A stretch of DNA of 64,000 nt from Puccinia triticina. Taxonomy: Eukaryota; Basidiomycota; Pucciniomycetes; Pucciniales; Pucciniaceae. The stretch is taken from the NCBI RefSeq assembly GCF_026914185.1, contig NC_070572.1, positions 1,674,001 to 1,738,000 of the forward strand, written 5' to 3'. Shown here piece after piece: positions 13,966 through 25,484 of the stretch. The stretch's first letter is position 1. Every line of letters begins with the position of its first letter. A model generated the notes under the pieces. The model had not been told where the DNA came from and searched no databases. It saw only the letters and a list, made by a program, of their open reading frames with translations. A program made the position numbers and the translations under genes.

Positions 13966-14242
13966 GGCGGCTTCGCCGCTGCAGGGGGGGTGTTGAAACT
14001 CATTCTCAACTTGTGGCTGTGTGTGCTCAATACTGTTGCAAGCTGCAAATCTCCGCTTTGTTCCTAATCAAGCTGTGTGAGACAAACAACTGATTAGCCT
14101 CATCAAACCTAATTCAACTTTGATTGTGTATTGCTCACACTGTCCGTAATTTCCCTGATTCTCATCCTGACAAATCAAACCGCTTCTGTCCATTCACCTA
14201 CATACACCTGCTAACAATATCAATATCAATATCATTTCAACA
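13957..14242 (+). other. GC-rich hairpin, G-tract and candidate solo LTR
   Basis: 13957-13989 holds a GCGGCTTCGCCGC hairpin followed by a G-run that resembles a polypurine tract. From 13991 the sequence starts TGTTGAAA, and TTTCAACA ends at 14242, giving a 252-bp unit with the TG...CA ends expected of a copia-type LTR. I see no target duplication or primer-binding site, so this stays a candidate. Confidence 0.4.
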
Positions 14243-15052
14243 CTTGAAACATGCTCATCAAAACTCACACTGCCTTCATGAAGTAACAGAAAAGCTTTAA
14301 CATTCTTCATCAAGCATTTCTTAGTCATCTCCCTTTCTTTTGTCTTCCAATATCTTTATAACTAATCTGACCTCTTTCTTAGATCTTTTTTCCTTTATAT
14401 CTATCTTTGATCAGTTGCTGATCATTGATATATTTAGGGTTTGTTTGCTTCTATTCTTGTCATCTATCTTGACCAAAATAAATAACCATCTGATTCACTC
14501 TTAGTTCCTCACATCAATTCCCTGTCCTCACAAATCTCATTTGTACTTATTTGAAATACTTCCTATCAGCTATTGGGTTTGTTTCTCCTTATTTTATTTA
14601 CTGTTCTACTTTGATTATTATTTGTCCTTTCTTTTAGTTCTGTTTTTTATGGTTTCTTTGAAATCAAATAGTCTTAGTTTAAATAGGGGGGAGTTAGGCC
14701 ATTGCCAACTCCCCCCCCCCCCTCTTGCTCTGTTCAAATTCAATCTGGATGCACTGGCCAGCTCCCGCCAGGCTGCCAGGGTATGGCCCAGGAAAATGTG
14801 AGAGTCTGACAAGACTCTTCACTTAATATTGAAGATGAAGACCTTTGAAGATTTGGGCTCAAGGAAAGACATGGGAAAGACTTATCCTTGGCAAGGAGAT
14901 TTCTAGAAACCACAAATGATTGTATTCCTAGTGCATTCGCGGCATCTGAATCTGCCCATGGACAGATTCTGATCACAGCCAAAGACACCCTGGCCGCCAA
15001 ACATGTCAGGGTATCTCGACCAATGACAAGATTCAGATCCTCATGAGGATCG
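14243..15052. other. Pyrimidine-rich spacer, no gene seen
   Basis: A T- and C-rich stretch, possibly the rest of a degenerate LTR. A hairpin with GGGGGGAGTT and AACTCCCCCC arms lies at about 14684-14715. Nothing coding is supported. Confidence 0.5.
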
Positions 15053-15864
15053 GGACCGTTTGGGTGCCAAGAATCTCGGCTCATCCAGAGTCCGTGGACC
15101 CTCATCCCAAGAAGAGGAACTCGTACCCATAAACAACCGGTCAAATCGGTCATCCAGACGGAAATTCAAAGTACACCCTTCTGGATGACCTGTTCAACCG
15201 GTCATCCAGAGAGTGCTCACCCGTCTGGATGATCGCTTAGACCAGTCATCCAGAGGAGCGTACATCCTCTCGATGACCGGTGGTCATCAAAAGAATGTGA
15301 ACCTCTTGATGACTGCGCGAACCAATAATCGAGAGGATTTATCCATCTCTTGTTTGACTGATCATCCGGAGGAGCATACAATCTCTTGATGACCTGTTCG
15401 ACCGGTCATCAAGAGGATGTACATATCCTCCTCTGGATGATTGGTCTGACCGGTCGAACCAGTCAGAAGGTTACATACACATACTCTTGACGACCGGTCC
15501 GACCGGTCATCTCATCCAGAGGACATGTATACCTCTGGATGACTGGTCGGACCGGTCATCAACAACTCTGGATGACCAGTTTCACCGGTTATCCAGAGGG
15601 GTATACATACTCCAGTCGTCCAGAGGGTGCCTCGGCGTGTGTGTTGTGGTGGCATCCTCGGAGAGGGTTGTATTTGTGCAGGTGGAGGTGGTGAGGTGAC
15701 GAGGTGACCAAAAAGAAAGGACTCATGTCTTTTCTTTTGAGTCTGAGGCAGGTGAGATCCAGAATCTCGCGTGAGATTCAACAAAATAGGTGAATCTCAG
15801 CTTGGTGGAGTGCGAGATCCTGGATCTCATATTTTTATGAGATTTTTTGCCAGCCAAACGGGTC
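15053..15864. mobile_element. Candidate TIR element carrying a palindrome array
   Basis: The left end GACCGTTTGGGTGCCAAG and the right end, read in reverse complement as GACCCGTTTGGCTGGCAA, form an imperfect inverted repeat around the array at 15165-15640. No transposase is present and no clean target duplication is visible, so the superfamily is not assigned. Confidence 0.45.
15165..15640. repeat. Palindrome (double-hairpin) array, locus 1
   Basis: A tandem series of short inverted repeats of the form GGATGACCGGT, short spacer, ACCGGTCATCC, alternating with CAGAGG, spacer, CCTCTG. The central spacer is often CCGACC or a close variant. Arms vary between GACCGG and GACCAG. It belongs to the same class as the arrays at 20.8, 31, 40.5, 57.9 and 63 kb. 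Confidence 0.85.
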
Positions 15865-16745
15865 TTTGGGATCTGGGTTGAATCTGAGACCTTGAGATTC
15901 TGGATCTCGCGAGGATCTCAACTTTTGCGGGGGCTCGCAAGATTCAGTTGAGATTCACCCGCGCGTCCGAACGGCCCGGGACCGGGAGCTGTGAGGACCA
16001 GTAGTCTCGCGCTTGAGACTTTTGTCAAGGAGGATTCGTTTCCGAACTTAAACAGGAGCAAGTAGCTGGGGGGGGACAAACAATGAATACTGCTGAGACT
16101 TCCTACCAATGGTGAGGGGATCAAATTTATCATGTGGACGGTTGCGAGCGCCGCGGGGTGGGTTGGGTCCAGGTGAGGCCAAAGAGTGTTCTCAATATCA
16201 GCTGGCGCGGTTGCCATGGAATCAATTGCGGTTACGGGGCCGCGCCGTGGCGTGGCGATTGCGTCAGGGGAGCGAACATTCTGGCCTGAGTGAGGAGCGG
16301 AGAGCTTAAAAGGCGGTAGCTTGGTAGTGTAGCTGTTTCCCCAGGCAGTTGGAGATGCTGCACTTCCAGCTATCCGTTGTCCTCAACCCCTCCGCTGTTG
16401 CGCGTGCGCAGCCTGAGGGGCAAAGAGTGGGCCCCCCACTGGTCAGCAGCCTTTGCTGCAGGCCGGGGGCCTTCACGTCCAACCTTTTTGACCCGCGCGC
16501 TTGACGCGGGCTGGAGGTTGAGCCTGTGGGCACAGCACTGCTGATGTTGGAAGGCTAGGTTGAGAAGTTAGAGAGCTACATTTTTTTAGTTTTTGATTCT
16601 TATATTGATTGTTGCGGATTTTGCATTGGTTTTTTTGTCCAATGGGGAAACCCATGTTTTTTTTTTCTCTCATTTTGTGTATTTACAGGGGGAACCCTTG
16701 AATTTTTTTTTAGGGTTCTGGCAAATCTGTGTCTTTAATAAACTT
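15865..16745. other. Spacer inside gypsy A, partly GC-rich
   Basis: The first part is rich in GAGATTC and GAATCTC words in both orientations (15760-15960). The 16100-16540 part is GC-rich with a TTAAAAGG box at about 16309, which could be LTR promoter sequence. No gene is supported. Confidence 0.4.
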
Positions 16746-17791
16746 GGATATTGTTTAGAATTGAAGAGGCGGGACTTACAATCTCTGCGAAGAAATTTGC
16801 ATGTTGTGTACCGGCTCTTGACTTAGTAGGCCATGTTGTATCCAAGGAAGGCCGACATATATCGAAAAAGAAGTTGAATAAAGTCAAAAACTGGCCGACG
16901 CCGCGTAATGTAACCGAAGTTCGTGGTTTTCTAGGGCTTTGCGTATATGTACGCATGTTTATAAAGGGTTTTTTGACTGTTGCGGCGCCTTTGCGACAAT
17001 TAACCTGGAAGGACGCAGTTTGGTATTGGTCAGCGGACTGTCAAAAGTCTTTTGATGAATTGAAAAGAATCGTAGGAAAAGATATTACCCTGAAGAAACT
17101 GGATTTTGGCGAACAAGCAGGCAAGATTAAGCTATCCATTGATTCAAGTAACATCGCAGCGGGCGGGGTCCTTACGCAAGAGGATGCGGAAGGTCGTGAT
17201 AGGCCTGTTGTATACGAATCAATAGTATTTGCGCCTTGAGAAGCTAAATACTCGCAGTCAAAGCTTGAGCTTTGCGGCGTTGCTAAAGTGTTAAAGAAAC
17301 TGCAAACCATGCTGTGGGGTCAGCATTTCGAATTAAGGGTAGATGCTAAATGTTTAATAGGAATGATAAATAATCCCTCTCTACCCAACGCCCCGATGAA
17401 TAGATGGATAAGTTTTATTCAGTTATTTTCTTATGATTTGATTCACGTGCCAGCAAAAGAATTTCTGGGACCGGACGGCTTGTCACGGCGGCCGCCAAAC
17501 AACAACGAAGAAGCGGAGTACTTCGATGAAGATTATGAGTGGATCAAGCCGCATCCTGGTTTCGGCACTAAAGAAGCGTTTTCAGTTCAGCTTCTGGGGA
17601 CATCAGCTAAGTTCGGAGGGGAGGTTAGAAATCTACAAGAAGGATTCTGGAAAAGTTTGGAATATTACCTTACCATGGCACGATGAATAAAGCACCGGGC
17701 GTTAGCGCAGAAGATTTTAGACAGATTATTCAAAAATCTGCATTCTTTTTTATATCTAATGGTGTATTAAATAAGAAAAGTCAACCTATTT
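16746..17791 (+). pseudogene. Ty3/gypsy element A: RT thumb, RNase H and tether (broken)
   Basis: The translation resumes with LFRIEEAGLTISAKKF, the continuation of the reverse transcriptase interrupted at 13965. It runs through LVGHVVSKEGRHISKKK and NWPTP (RT thumb and connection) into RNase H, with LSIDSSNIAAGGVLTQED and, after a TGA at 17237-17239, YSQSKLELCGVAKVL. A tether region with LIHVPAKEFLGPDGLSRRPP follows. The TGA sits where CGA (arginine) would read through, in TCGA context. A one-base frameshift lies near 17680, just before a 267-bp tandem duplication. Confidence 0.9.
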
Positions 17792-18058
17792 GATGAAGAT
17801 TATGAGTGGATCAAGCCGCATCCTGGTTTCGGCACTAAAGAAGCGTTTTCAGTTCAGCTTCTGGGGACATCAGCTAAGTTCGGAGGGGAGGTTAGAAATC
17901 TACAAGAAGGATTCTGGAAAAGTTTGGAATATTACCTTACCATGGCACGATGAATAAAGCACCGGGCGTTAGCGCAGAAGATTTTAGACAGATTATTCAA
18001 AAATCTGCATTCTTTTTTATATCTAATGGTGTATTAAATAAGAAAAGTCAACCTATTT
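17525..18058 (+). repeat. 267-bp in-frame tandem duplication in gypsy A
   Basis: 17525-17791 is repeated almost exactly at 17792-18058. The length equals 89 codons, so the duplication itself preserves frame. Both copies carry the same frameshift around the ACGATGAATAAAGC junction, so the frameshift came first. Confidence 0.9.
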
Positions 18059-19221
18059 CGCAAGTGTTTGTCACGGTACCCGCAATTCAAAAGAAGATAC
18101 TGGAAGAATTGCATGAAAGTTTGGGTCATCGGGGAACGGAGGAAACTTACCGTTGAATTAAGCTTAGATTCTGGTGGCCAAATCTAAAGAAAGTCGTAAA
18201 GAATTGGGTTCAATCCTGTGAATCATGTCAGAAAAGAAGCAAGATAATGCCGTCGGAGGATAAGAAACCTACGGGCAAATCAGTAATTTTTGGACGAGTT
18301 AGTTTAGATACTGTACACATAAAAGCTGGAAAATGGAAGTATTTAGTAGTTGCGAGGGATGATTTTTCAGGCTGGATTGAGGCGGTTGGGATGGAAAAAA
18401 TTCAAGCAAAGAAGATAGCGGGTTGGTTTCAGGAGAATTGGGTTTACCGATATGGAGCACCTGTGAAAGTTGTTGTGGATGGAGGATCCGAGTTTGGGGC
18501 GCAATTTCAGAATTCCCTCAAAGATCTAGGAATTAAAATTCAAGTTACTACACCATATTATCCCAAAGCTAATGGGATGGTGGAGCGTGGTCATCAAGCA
18601 CTGAAGGACATGTTGGTTAAACTCTGTGGCTCAGAAGGAAAGAAGTGGCGCTCTTTCTTGCCTTTGGTTCTTTTTGCGGACCAAATTTCAACTAAAAGAA
18701 CAACAGGCTATTTGCCATTTGAATTGGTTTTTGGTCAACAAGCTATATTGCCGTTGGATTTAGAACTAGAAACATATTTGGGAATAAACTGGGGAGACAT
18801 TACAAATTTGCAAGAGCTGCTAGAAGCTAGAGTATTACAATTGTGCCGACGCGATGAGATTTTACAAAAGGCACACGCTCATTTGGTTAAAACGCGGCAA
18901 CAATCGGTTAACTACTTAAATGAGAAAAGAAAAACTCGAGGCCCTTTAAAGAAAGGAGAAATAGTATTAGTATATAATAAAAGTTTGGAGTCCCAGTGGG
19001 GAAAACTTTTTGAAAATAAATGGAACGGACCGTATCGGATTCGAGAACAGATGCCTGGTGGATCCTACGAATTAGAAGAAATGGACGGCACGGTGTTAGC
19101 TCGGAAATATGCTGCTACCCATGTTAAAAGATTCTATTCAAGAGATAAAGAAGAATCAGATCAACTTACAATATTGGGTCCCATAGTAGATAGGGTAACC
19201 ATTAGCGTTTTGGGCCAGTAA
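17792..19221 (+). pseudogene. Ty3/gypsy element A: zinc-binding and integrase region
   Basis: An HHCC-type integrase zinc domain is visible (LHESLGHRGTEETYR, then CESCQK), broken by a TGA at 18154-18156 that again replaces CGA in TCGA context. The integrase core follows without stops from 18247. Its catalytic positions are DTVHIKAGK (first D), VVDGGSEFG (second D) and GMVERGHQ (E), spaced as in the D,D35E family. A C-terminal part with KRKTRGPLKKGEIVLVYNKS and NGPYRI matches the GPY/F module. No chromodomain is seen. Function would have been insertion of the retroelement cDNA. The copy is dead because of the upstream stops. Confidence 0.9.
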
Positions 19222-19264
19222 CTCGTCCAACTTGTCTATTTTGTCGTCATTCGGGCTTTCTTCC

Positions 19265-19645
19265 TTAATATTGTGTAAAAAGACGTGTATGTTGGTCTAA
19301 ATGAGGAAAGATATATATCAAAGTTAGCCGAATTCCATAACATAAATAAATAAATAAATAAAAAAAACAACGGACCATAGCAAAAGCGTCTCGAATTTCG
19401 CGATATAAGTCGATTCGGTTCATTTGTTCAGTAAAATTGTGAGGAAAATTCTGGTGGCAGTATTGGATTATTTGATGTAAGACATAGTTTTCTAAAAAAT
19501 CGAATTTGACTTGGGAAAAAGAATGGCCAATAGTAGGGGCAATCCCGTTTGGCAAAAGTAGTCGCGCTATCTCTTCGTTGTCAGCTTCTTGGGCCGATCT
19601 AGCGGAGTAATGCGAGGGGATGAAGATAGGCGAGTGTTGTGACAT
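19265..19645 (-). CDS. Antisense open frame downstream of gypsy A integrase, unknown function
   Basis: An ATG at 19645 opens a 126-codon frame on the strand opposite to the element. The first 95 residues look protein-like, with hydrophobic and charged residues mixed (SFSQVKFDFLENYVLHQII, NFPHNFTEQMNRIDLYREI). The end is low-complexity and probably lies past a splice donor after residue 93. I recognise no domain. It lies between the integrase and the expected 3' LTR, so it may be an accessory gene of this gypsy lineage or a chance frame. Confidence 0.35.
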   Translation of the reverse strand: MSQHSPIFIPSHYSARSAQEADNEEIARLLLPNGIAPTIGHSFSQVKFDFLENYVLHQIIQYCHQNFPHNFTEQMNRIDLYREIRDAFAMVRCFFYLFIYLCYGIRLTLIYIFPHLDQHTRLFTQY

Positions 19646-20789
19646 AGTGAAGAATTGATGGTTTAGTTGGTATACTAGAGGCCAAGGCGGCTGCGCCGCT
19701 GCAGGGTCTCAAGAGAAATGGTTGTCTTGCTGCACTGGTATACAATTGGAAAAAAACACCGGAAAACAAAGAATTCATTCTGGAATCTCCAAAATTGATC
19801 AAAAAAATTTCCCCATCTTGTTTGGTTTCTTAGGCAAAAAGTGATACAGTTTGCGGCCATTTTCCTACTAAGCCCTTTGCACACCCCTTATATTTCAATC
19901 TCTGTTGAAACACCATTGCAAATAGTTTATCAGCTCAAATAATATGCAACATTGAAGAATTCCTGAAAGTTTTGGACTATGAGTCTGTGTGGGTGTGTAA
20001 CAACAAATTTATATGTGTTAGCAGTCATTTTACTACTAATCCTGCAGCTTACCCCTTATATCTCATTTTAATTTCCCTGTTATAAAATAAATAAAAAATC
20101 ATAAATTTTCAATGATTTAAAATACTTTAACAATGTGTTTCAAGTTGCATTTGCAAAAGCCAGCCTGTAACTGCTGTTTTCAGGGGTATTCATTTATCCC
20201 TCAAGGCTACCTTTAGCTTACTATTTTTTTGATATTTTATGATATGCTACAGTTATGTGTAAATTTAACAGCCCACCGTTGTAGCACATGATTACCTCAT
20301 GCCAAGGGCTGTCATGCATGGCCTTGCTTGGCAAGATCTCACACCCACTACAGAGTGCTTTTTTGAGCTCAAATCTGCTCATGATGATTCATGGGTTTGG
20401 CTCAGGAGTTAAGCAGTGCAGCTTTGAAACATGCAGGGAGAAAATTGGCCAAATAGTTCCCAAACTTGGCTGGAAAAATCAATTTTTTTGTAATTTGGAA
20501 TCAGCAAAAGGTACATCCAAAAAGAGGGACCATCAAAAATTGATCAAATGGTTAATTAATCAACACTAAAGATCACAGAAAATCAAAAAAGGACAAGACA
20601 AGGATATACCCAAAGGGGATTTTATTCAGAAAGATATCAATTATTTAGCTGTGATCTTTATCAAAATTGATTTCTAAAAGTGGATAATGCTTTAGATTCA
20701 TAAGATAATCTCTGAGATATAGAATCATTTTCAAGTTATGATCCTCTATAGGTTGAGAATGCATAGGGACTCAGTAAGAGTGGGATATA
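19646..20789. other. AT-rich spacer with relics of a dispersed foldback family
   Basis: A GC hairpin at about 19679-19706 resembles the one at 13957. The stretches near 19860-19910 and 20030-20070 (CCTACTAAGCCC, then ACCCCTTATAT) match the arms of the foldback element at 60836-62628. Nothing coding is supported. Confidence 0.45.
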
Positions 20790-21912
20790 TCCACTCGATG
20801 GCCTGGTGTGCCGGTCATTGAGCGGGCTTAGACCCACTCGATGACTGGCGTGTGCCGGTCATCGAGTGGGTTATGTATCCACTCGATGACCGGTGTGTGC
20901 CAGTCATCGAGTGGGTTATGTATCCGCTCGATGACCGGTGTGTGCCAGTCATCGAGCGAGCTGAGACCCACTCGATGACTGGCGTGTGCCGGTCATCGAG
21001 TGGGTTATGTATCCGCTCGATGACCGGTGTGTGCCGGTCATCGAGTGGGTTATGTATCCACTCGATGACCGGTGTGTGCCGGTCATTGAGCGGGCTGAGA
21101 CCTGTAAGAATTCACAAACTGAGAGAATTTTATTTCTAAGTCAGGTTATATGCACAATGAAGGAGAGCAAAGTGCTCTTAAGAGTGTGAGGTGAAGTAGG
21201 TCATGCTCTTACCTGAGAGCAGGAACGCTGGCGCAAATGAGTAAAGAAAAAGAACAAGTGAAGAAAGAAAGCTGAATCGCTTGAGAGCGGTCTGACAAGG
21301 AAAGCGGTCTAAAGTTTAGACAGGAAAGTGAGAAAAGGGAGTAGAAAAAGAATTGCAAAAGGCGCGGCGAGATGATGATGAGTAGTGAAGCTGGATAGTA
21401 GCGGTAAAACGGTGAGAAACGGAAATTTTGTGAGCAACTGTTGATTGATGATTGTGTAAAAGGGAAGATGGTAGGCTGAGAGAGACGAAGAGGATGAGAG
21501 AACCACGTTAGCCATTGGTCTCAACAGATCCTCCTTTTATAGTCTTTTTAGCCCAATCTCGCAGAGAAAAACTCTTACGGTAAGACAACGGCCAGCCCAG
21601 TCAGAATGGTCCTGTACCGTCTAGGGGTTCATGTCCCCCATGGAGACATCCTGGGTGAAACCAGGGTAGTTGGAAGTGGAAGTTCAAGCATCATTTTCTG
21701 TAGACACGGTAACAAGCCAGATTAGTTTTATTCCGCCCATTGGAGTGAGGTGGCTTGCTAAGGGTCTGGTTACTTACTGGAGGCAACGGGAACCTCAGCG
21801 TCATCATGCGAACTCTGACAAGACCCACTTGATGACTGTCGTGTGCCGGTCATTGAGTGGGTTATGTATCCACTCAATGACCGGTGCGTGCGGGTCATCG
21901 AGCAGGCTGCCG
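20790..21912. repeat. Palindrome array, locus 2, split by a solo LTR
   Basis: Units of GATGACCGG-TGTGTG-CCGGTCATCGAGTGG followed by GTTATGTATCCACTC repeat from 20790 to 21097 and resume at 21821-21912. The spacer TGTGTG is shared by nearly all units here and differs from other loci. This points to local homogenisation. Confidence 0.88.
21103..21820 (+). mobile_element. Solo LTR (718 bp)
   Basis: It begins TGTAAGAATT and ends CTCTGACA (TG...CA). It is flanked by perfect 5-bp direct repeats AGACC at 21098-21102 and 21821-21825, inside a unit of the palindrome array. No internal region is present. It is the product of LTR-LTR recombination after a retrotransposon inserted into the array. Confidence 0.85.
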
Positions 21913-22790
21913 GGTCCGTTTCTGATACTCCTTGCTGCTGAGCTGGACCTTCTTGTCCATCTCAGCCATCGGGTCTTCCAGGCCTCTCACCGACGCTCAT
22001 TCGGCCGCGCCTTGTCGACAAACTCTTGCCAGTTTGCGCCGCGCCTTGGGGCTCTGTCTGGGTGGCCTTGTTGGACAGAGGGGCGTGCTGAAGGCGTGGC
22101 GTGGGGCGTTCTTGGTTGGTGTTTCGCCAGGGCAATGGGCGGGCGTGGTATCAGGAGCGTCCCCGTGGCAGTTACGGGTTGGCGAGGCGTGGTGTGGCGA
22201 GAGGTGTGGTGCGGTGGTGCTGGTGGGTATATAAGGGGAGGGAAGTGGGACCATTAATCCGCAGGGGATTCGGTTTTGTCCGCCCCCTCCCTGGGAGCCC
22301 CCTAACTGCTTGGTTAGGCCCTCCCTGGACAGCTTACCAACCGGCCCACTTTTGCTCGTTGCTCCGGCACAGCTGGAGGGTCATCCATAGGGCCTTCGGG
22401 TCTTTGGGGATATTCAACGTGCCAAGTGAGATTAAGGGGCAAGTTTTGCCCCATTTTGTGAGAAAAAAACACCCCAAAACTTAGATCTACAGATCTAGAA
22501 TTCTGTGGATTTAAGAAAGTGGGATTGGATGAAGATCGACTTGAGGGGTTGGTTGGAGTCGGAAAGAAGGGAAATGACGGGCTTAAATACTCGAGAAATG
22601 AGCGGTCAAAATTTCCATAGCAATCAGAGTTGGATACCGCGCTGTGAAGATAAGATAACAATGTTGGACCAATCTGGTGAAGTCCTGAAAAGCAGCCGTG
22701 GATGAATCAGCTTTCAGATTTCGGATTATGATGAAAGATAGTTCGTCATCTAGCCTGTTAAGAAGGAATAAAGCAAAGGAAGCGCTGTAC
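21913..22790. other. GC-rich stretch with a TATA-like box, no gene called
   Basis: 21960-22400 is GC-rich, with TATATAAGG at about 22224 followed by a purine-rich leader. This is the layout of a promoter, possibly from an LTR. Open frames here overlap on both strands and resemble no family. No gene is supported. Confidence 0.35.
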
Positions 22791-22905
22791 ATACGTTGAA
22801 ATCTTCCAGAGTAGGCGCAACTCGACTTAAGATTCGCGCTAGTCAACGAATTGCAAATATGCTCACTGAAAATTTGTATAAAAAAAAGGGAGGAACGTGA
22901 ATGTT
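22790..22905 (+). pseudogene. Ty1/copia pol tail and polypurine tract (fragment)
   Basis: A short frame reading RASQRIANMLTENL resembles the end of copia RNase H, where the family usually has a DQIADILTKPL-like stretch. It is followed by AAAAAAAGGGAGGAACG, a plausible polypurine tract, and then TGTTAGCAAG at 22902, a plausible LTR start. The body of the element is missing. Confidence 0.4.
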
Positions 22906-23591
22906 AGCAAGTTGAAAATTGGTCACAGGAGGAATGGTTGTTCACCTTTTGATCACCGCAAATTGCTGGCAAAGTCAAGTACTCGGTTGATCAGTTAAAG
23001 GATACGGCCAAAGGTAGCGGAAAGCTGTGAGGAGTGATTGAAGAGGATGATTGGACGAATTGGTAGGAAGATCGTGCGATGAGCGGAGAGGGTTGTTTAG
23101 CTTTGAAGATGAAAGTTGAACTCGGCAGAATCAAAAGTTGATGATGAAAATTGTGAAATTCCAATTATCCTTCATAGTTAACATGGTCTATGAAGGCGGA
23201 TATATTAAATTTGATAATTGTAGATTTGAACATTAAGATTCTGGCCAGCTCAATGATCTGAATTGAAACTTTATAACTTTTTGGACTGCGAAGTGCGATT
23301 CCTCCGAACAAAATGTTTAATCATGCGCTCTAAGAACACTACGCCGCAGCCTAGTCGCAGACTCAGATGTCCATTTCAATCAAAAATAAAAGACAAAAAC
23401 TGAATTAAAATCTTTGCCGCAGGTCGCAGAAATCATCACTATCTTTATTTAATACCTTCATTTACAAACATCACACACACTGAGGCGCAGGATCAGCACT
23501 CAGACACTAAGAATTAAATTTATTTCTTTACAACTTCCCTTATTAAAGATTGGATTTTGTCTGAGGGCAGACAAATAAGTTGGGAGGGGAT

Positions 23592-24682
23592 GTGGTAAGA
23601 CCAATCAAGACCAATATCTTTGAAAATAGGTTAAAAATACATTTCACATACATTGAAGTTATGTACACACCGTCAAAAGCGTGGAAGAATTTAGTTTACA
23701 AGTTATAAGGTTATTACATGCAAATTACATAAGAACTGTTCATCTTAATGCGCTGTGGAACTTCTACGCAGGGCGTGATCTGAGCTTGGAAGGGAAATAG
23801 CAAAAACTAAGTAAGTTTAGGCTAAAGGTGCTTGAAGGGCTGCCTTCCTATAATAAACTCTGGAAGAATTTTACACTAAGAATTTAGTGTGGCTAAATCA
23901 GAAGAAGTATTCTTAAATATTTCTACTACAGACCCTAAGAACCAGGACTCTGTGCGTGGGATGAGAGATGTTATAGTTTGACGTAAGTGACTTTTTTTTA
24001 GAAGGGTCAATTTATATTTGTTATGTTATCAAGTTCTCAATTTATAATTCAATTTATATTATAATTATTACTATTATGATCTTACTATTTAGATGGGTGA
24101 TGGAAGCGGAAGTAATTTCTTAATATTACTATTTATGCTGGCATGGGGAAGAAAGGGAACAAGAAGGGGCAGAAGAGGCCTCCTTATATAGTAAATAATC
24201 TAGTCTGAGAGTGGATTTTACAAGTGTGAAATAGAATACTACTTTGGGATGCTGTACAATTGTAGTGTGAAATAATAACCTATATTGGGATGCTGTACAT
24301 GATATTTGTGAAATAGTATTCTACTTTGAGTTGAGATCACTTGGCTTGTTCCTCTTTGGGGTGAAAACATGATCTAAGAGTAGATTTTCTAACATGTGAT
24401 AATGGAATCTTTCAGCAGTGTCCCTTTCAGTCCTAGTGTAGATTTGTACTATGTAATGTGTGTGATTTGTATGTGAAAACTAGAATTCTACTATGTACTT
24501 GAGTATGTAACTAAATAGACTAGTACTGGTTTTCTGGGTGATAATTTAATTGACAATTCTATGTAATCTGTAGCTTGTATGTTAATTTGTACTAGAAGGG
24601 TTTTGTTTGTACTTTATAATATACTATTATATTAATTCTTCCCTATTTTTGATGTGTTTGTAAGTGGATTAGTCTTACCACA
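23592..24682 (+). mobile_element. LTR, about 1.09 kb
   Basis: It starts TGTGGTAAGAC directly after the purine tract TTGGGAGGGGA and ends GTCTTACCACA. The ends are therefore mutual inverted repeats with TG and CA, as in an LTR placed 3' of its element. It is AT-rich with no coding sequence. Confidence 0.65.
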
Positions 24683-24699
24683 GCGCTCAAAAGCGCTGA

Positions 24700-25455
24700 A
24701 CACCCCTGAAAATACATGTACACATATTTGTTTTCACATAGTGTTTCTTTTATCACAGATGCACGTAGGAATCACTCATATCTTGGCAATCATCTGTTTT
24801 GGGTCAAGTTTTCCCCAATAGGATCTTTTCTCCACATTGATTTACAATCACACATATTAAATCACTTCTCAGACGTAATTTTCCTTCCCAATTAGTCCAA
24901 GCCAAGTGATCATAACCCAAAAGGGGAAATTGTTTTCATTACATATGTAAATCTTTCCCAACTGGTACATTTATTTCACATTACATTGAACAGCTTTCCT
25001 CATTAGTACATTTATTTCACTACATTGTAAATCACTCTCAGACATGATTTTTCCTATAAAAGGAGGCCTCTCTTGCCCCTTCTTGTTTTCTTTTCCTCCT
25101 CATGCTTGCATTAGTGAATGATAATTGATATTATTCAGCAGACATCACATCAAAAATTGCCCCCATCAAACATTGTCTTATAAAATTGCCCCCTTATCAA
25201 ATATTGCCTCAACCTCTCACTTGACTCGAAAATCTGACTTATTAATTTAAGTTCAGGAATCTCCCAGAGTACTCATCACGCCAAAACTCTTCTAAAATAT
25301 AACATTACATCAAAATTACATATTACAAGGTTTATAAATAGCAACAAGATTTAAATAGCTAAATTCAGGAAGATTGCGCCACACTAAATTAATAGTGTAT
25401 CTCCTAGAGCTTATTTACAGGAGGGCAGCCCTTCAAGCACCCGTGTAAATTGTCA
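24700..25455 (-). mobile_element. Inverted, partial copy of the same LTR family
   Basis: The reverse complement matches parts of 23790-24400. Shared stretches are GGTGCTTGAAGGGCTGCC, AATTTAGTGTGGC, AAGGGGC with GAGGCCTCCTT, and GATCACTTGGCTTG. The two copies meet head to head near 24690, giving an imperfect palindrome of about 1.5 kb. Confidence 0.6.
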
Positions 25456-25484
25456 AATCCTTGATATTTTCATTTCCCCTCCAA

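Noticed and set aside
15918..16533. Host gene in the GC-rich part of the gypsy A insertion
   Set aside because: Overlapping frames on both strands have no motifs, and the composition fits LTR or promoter sequence.
20790..21110. CRISPR-like array of regular repeats and spacers
   Set aside because: Repeats are palindromic units with homogenised, not unique, spacers. There are no cas genes and the genome is eukaryotic.
21670..22484. Open frames of 100-195 residues in the GC-rich stretch after the solo LTR
   Set aside because: They begin inside the solo LTR and palindrome array and run in several frames at once. No family resemblance.
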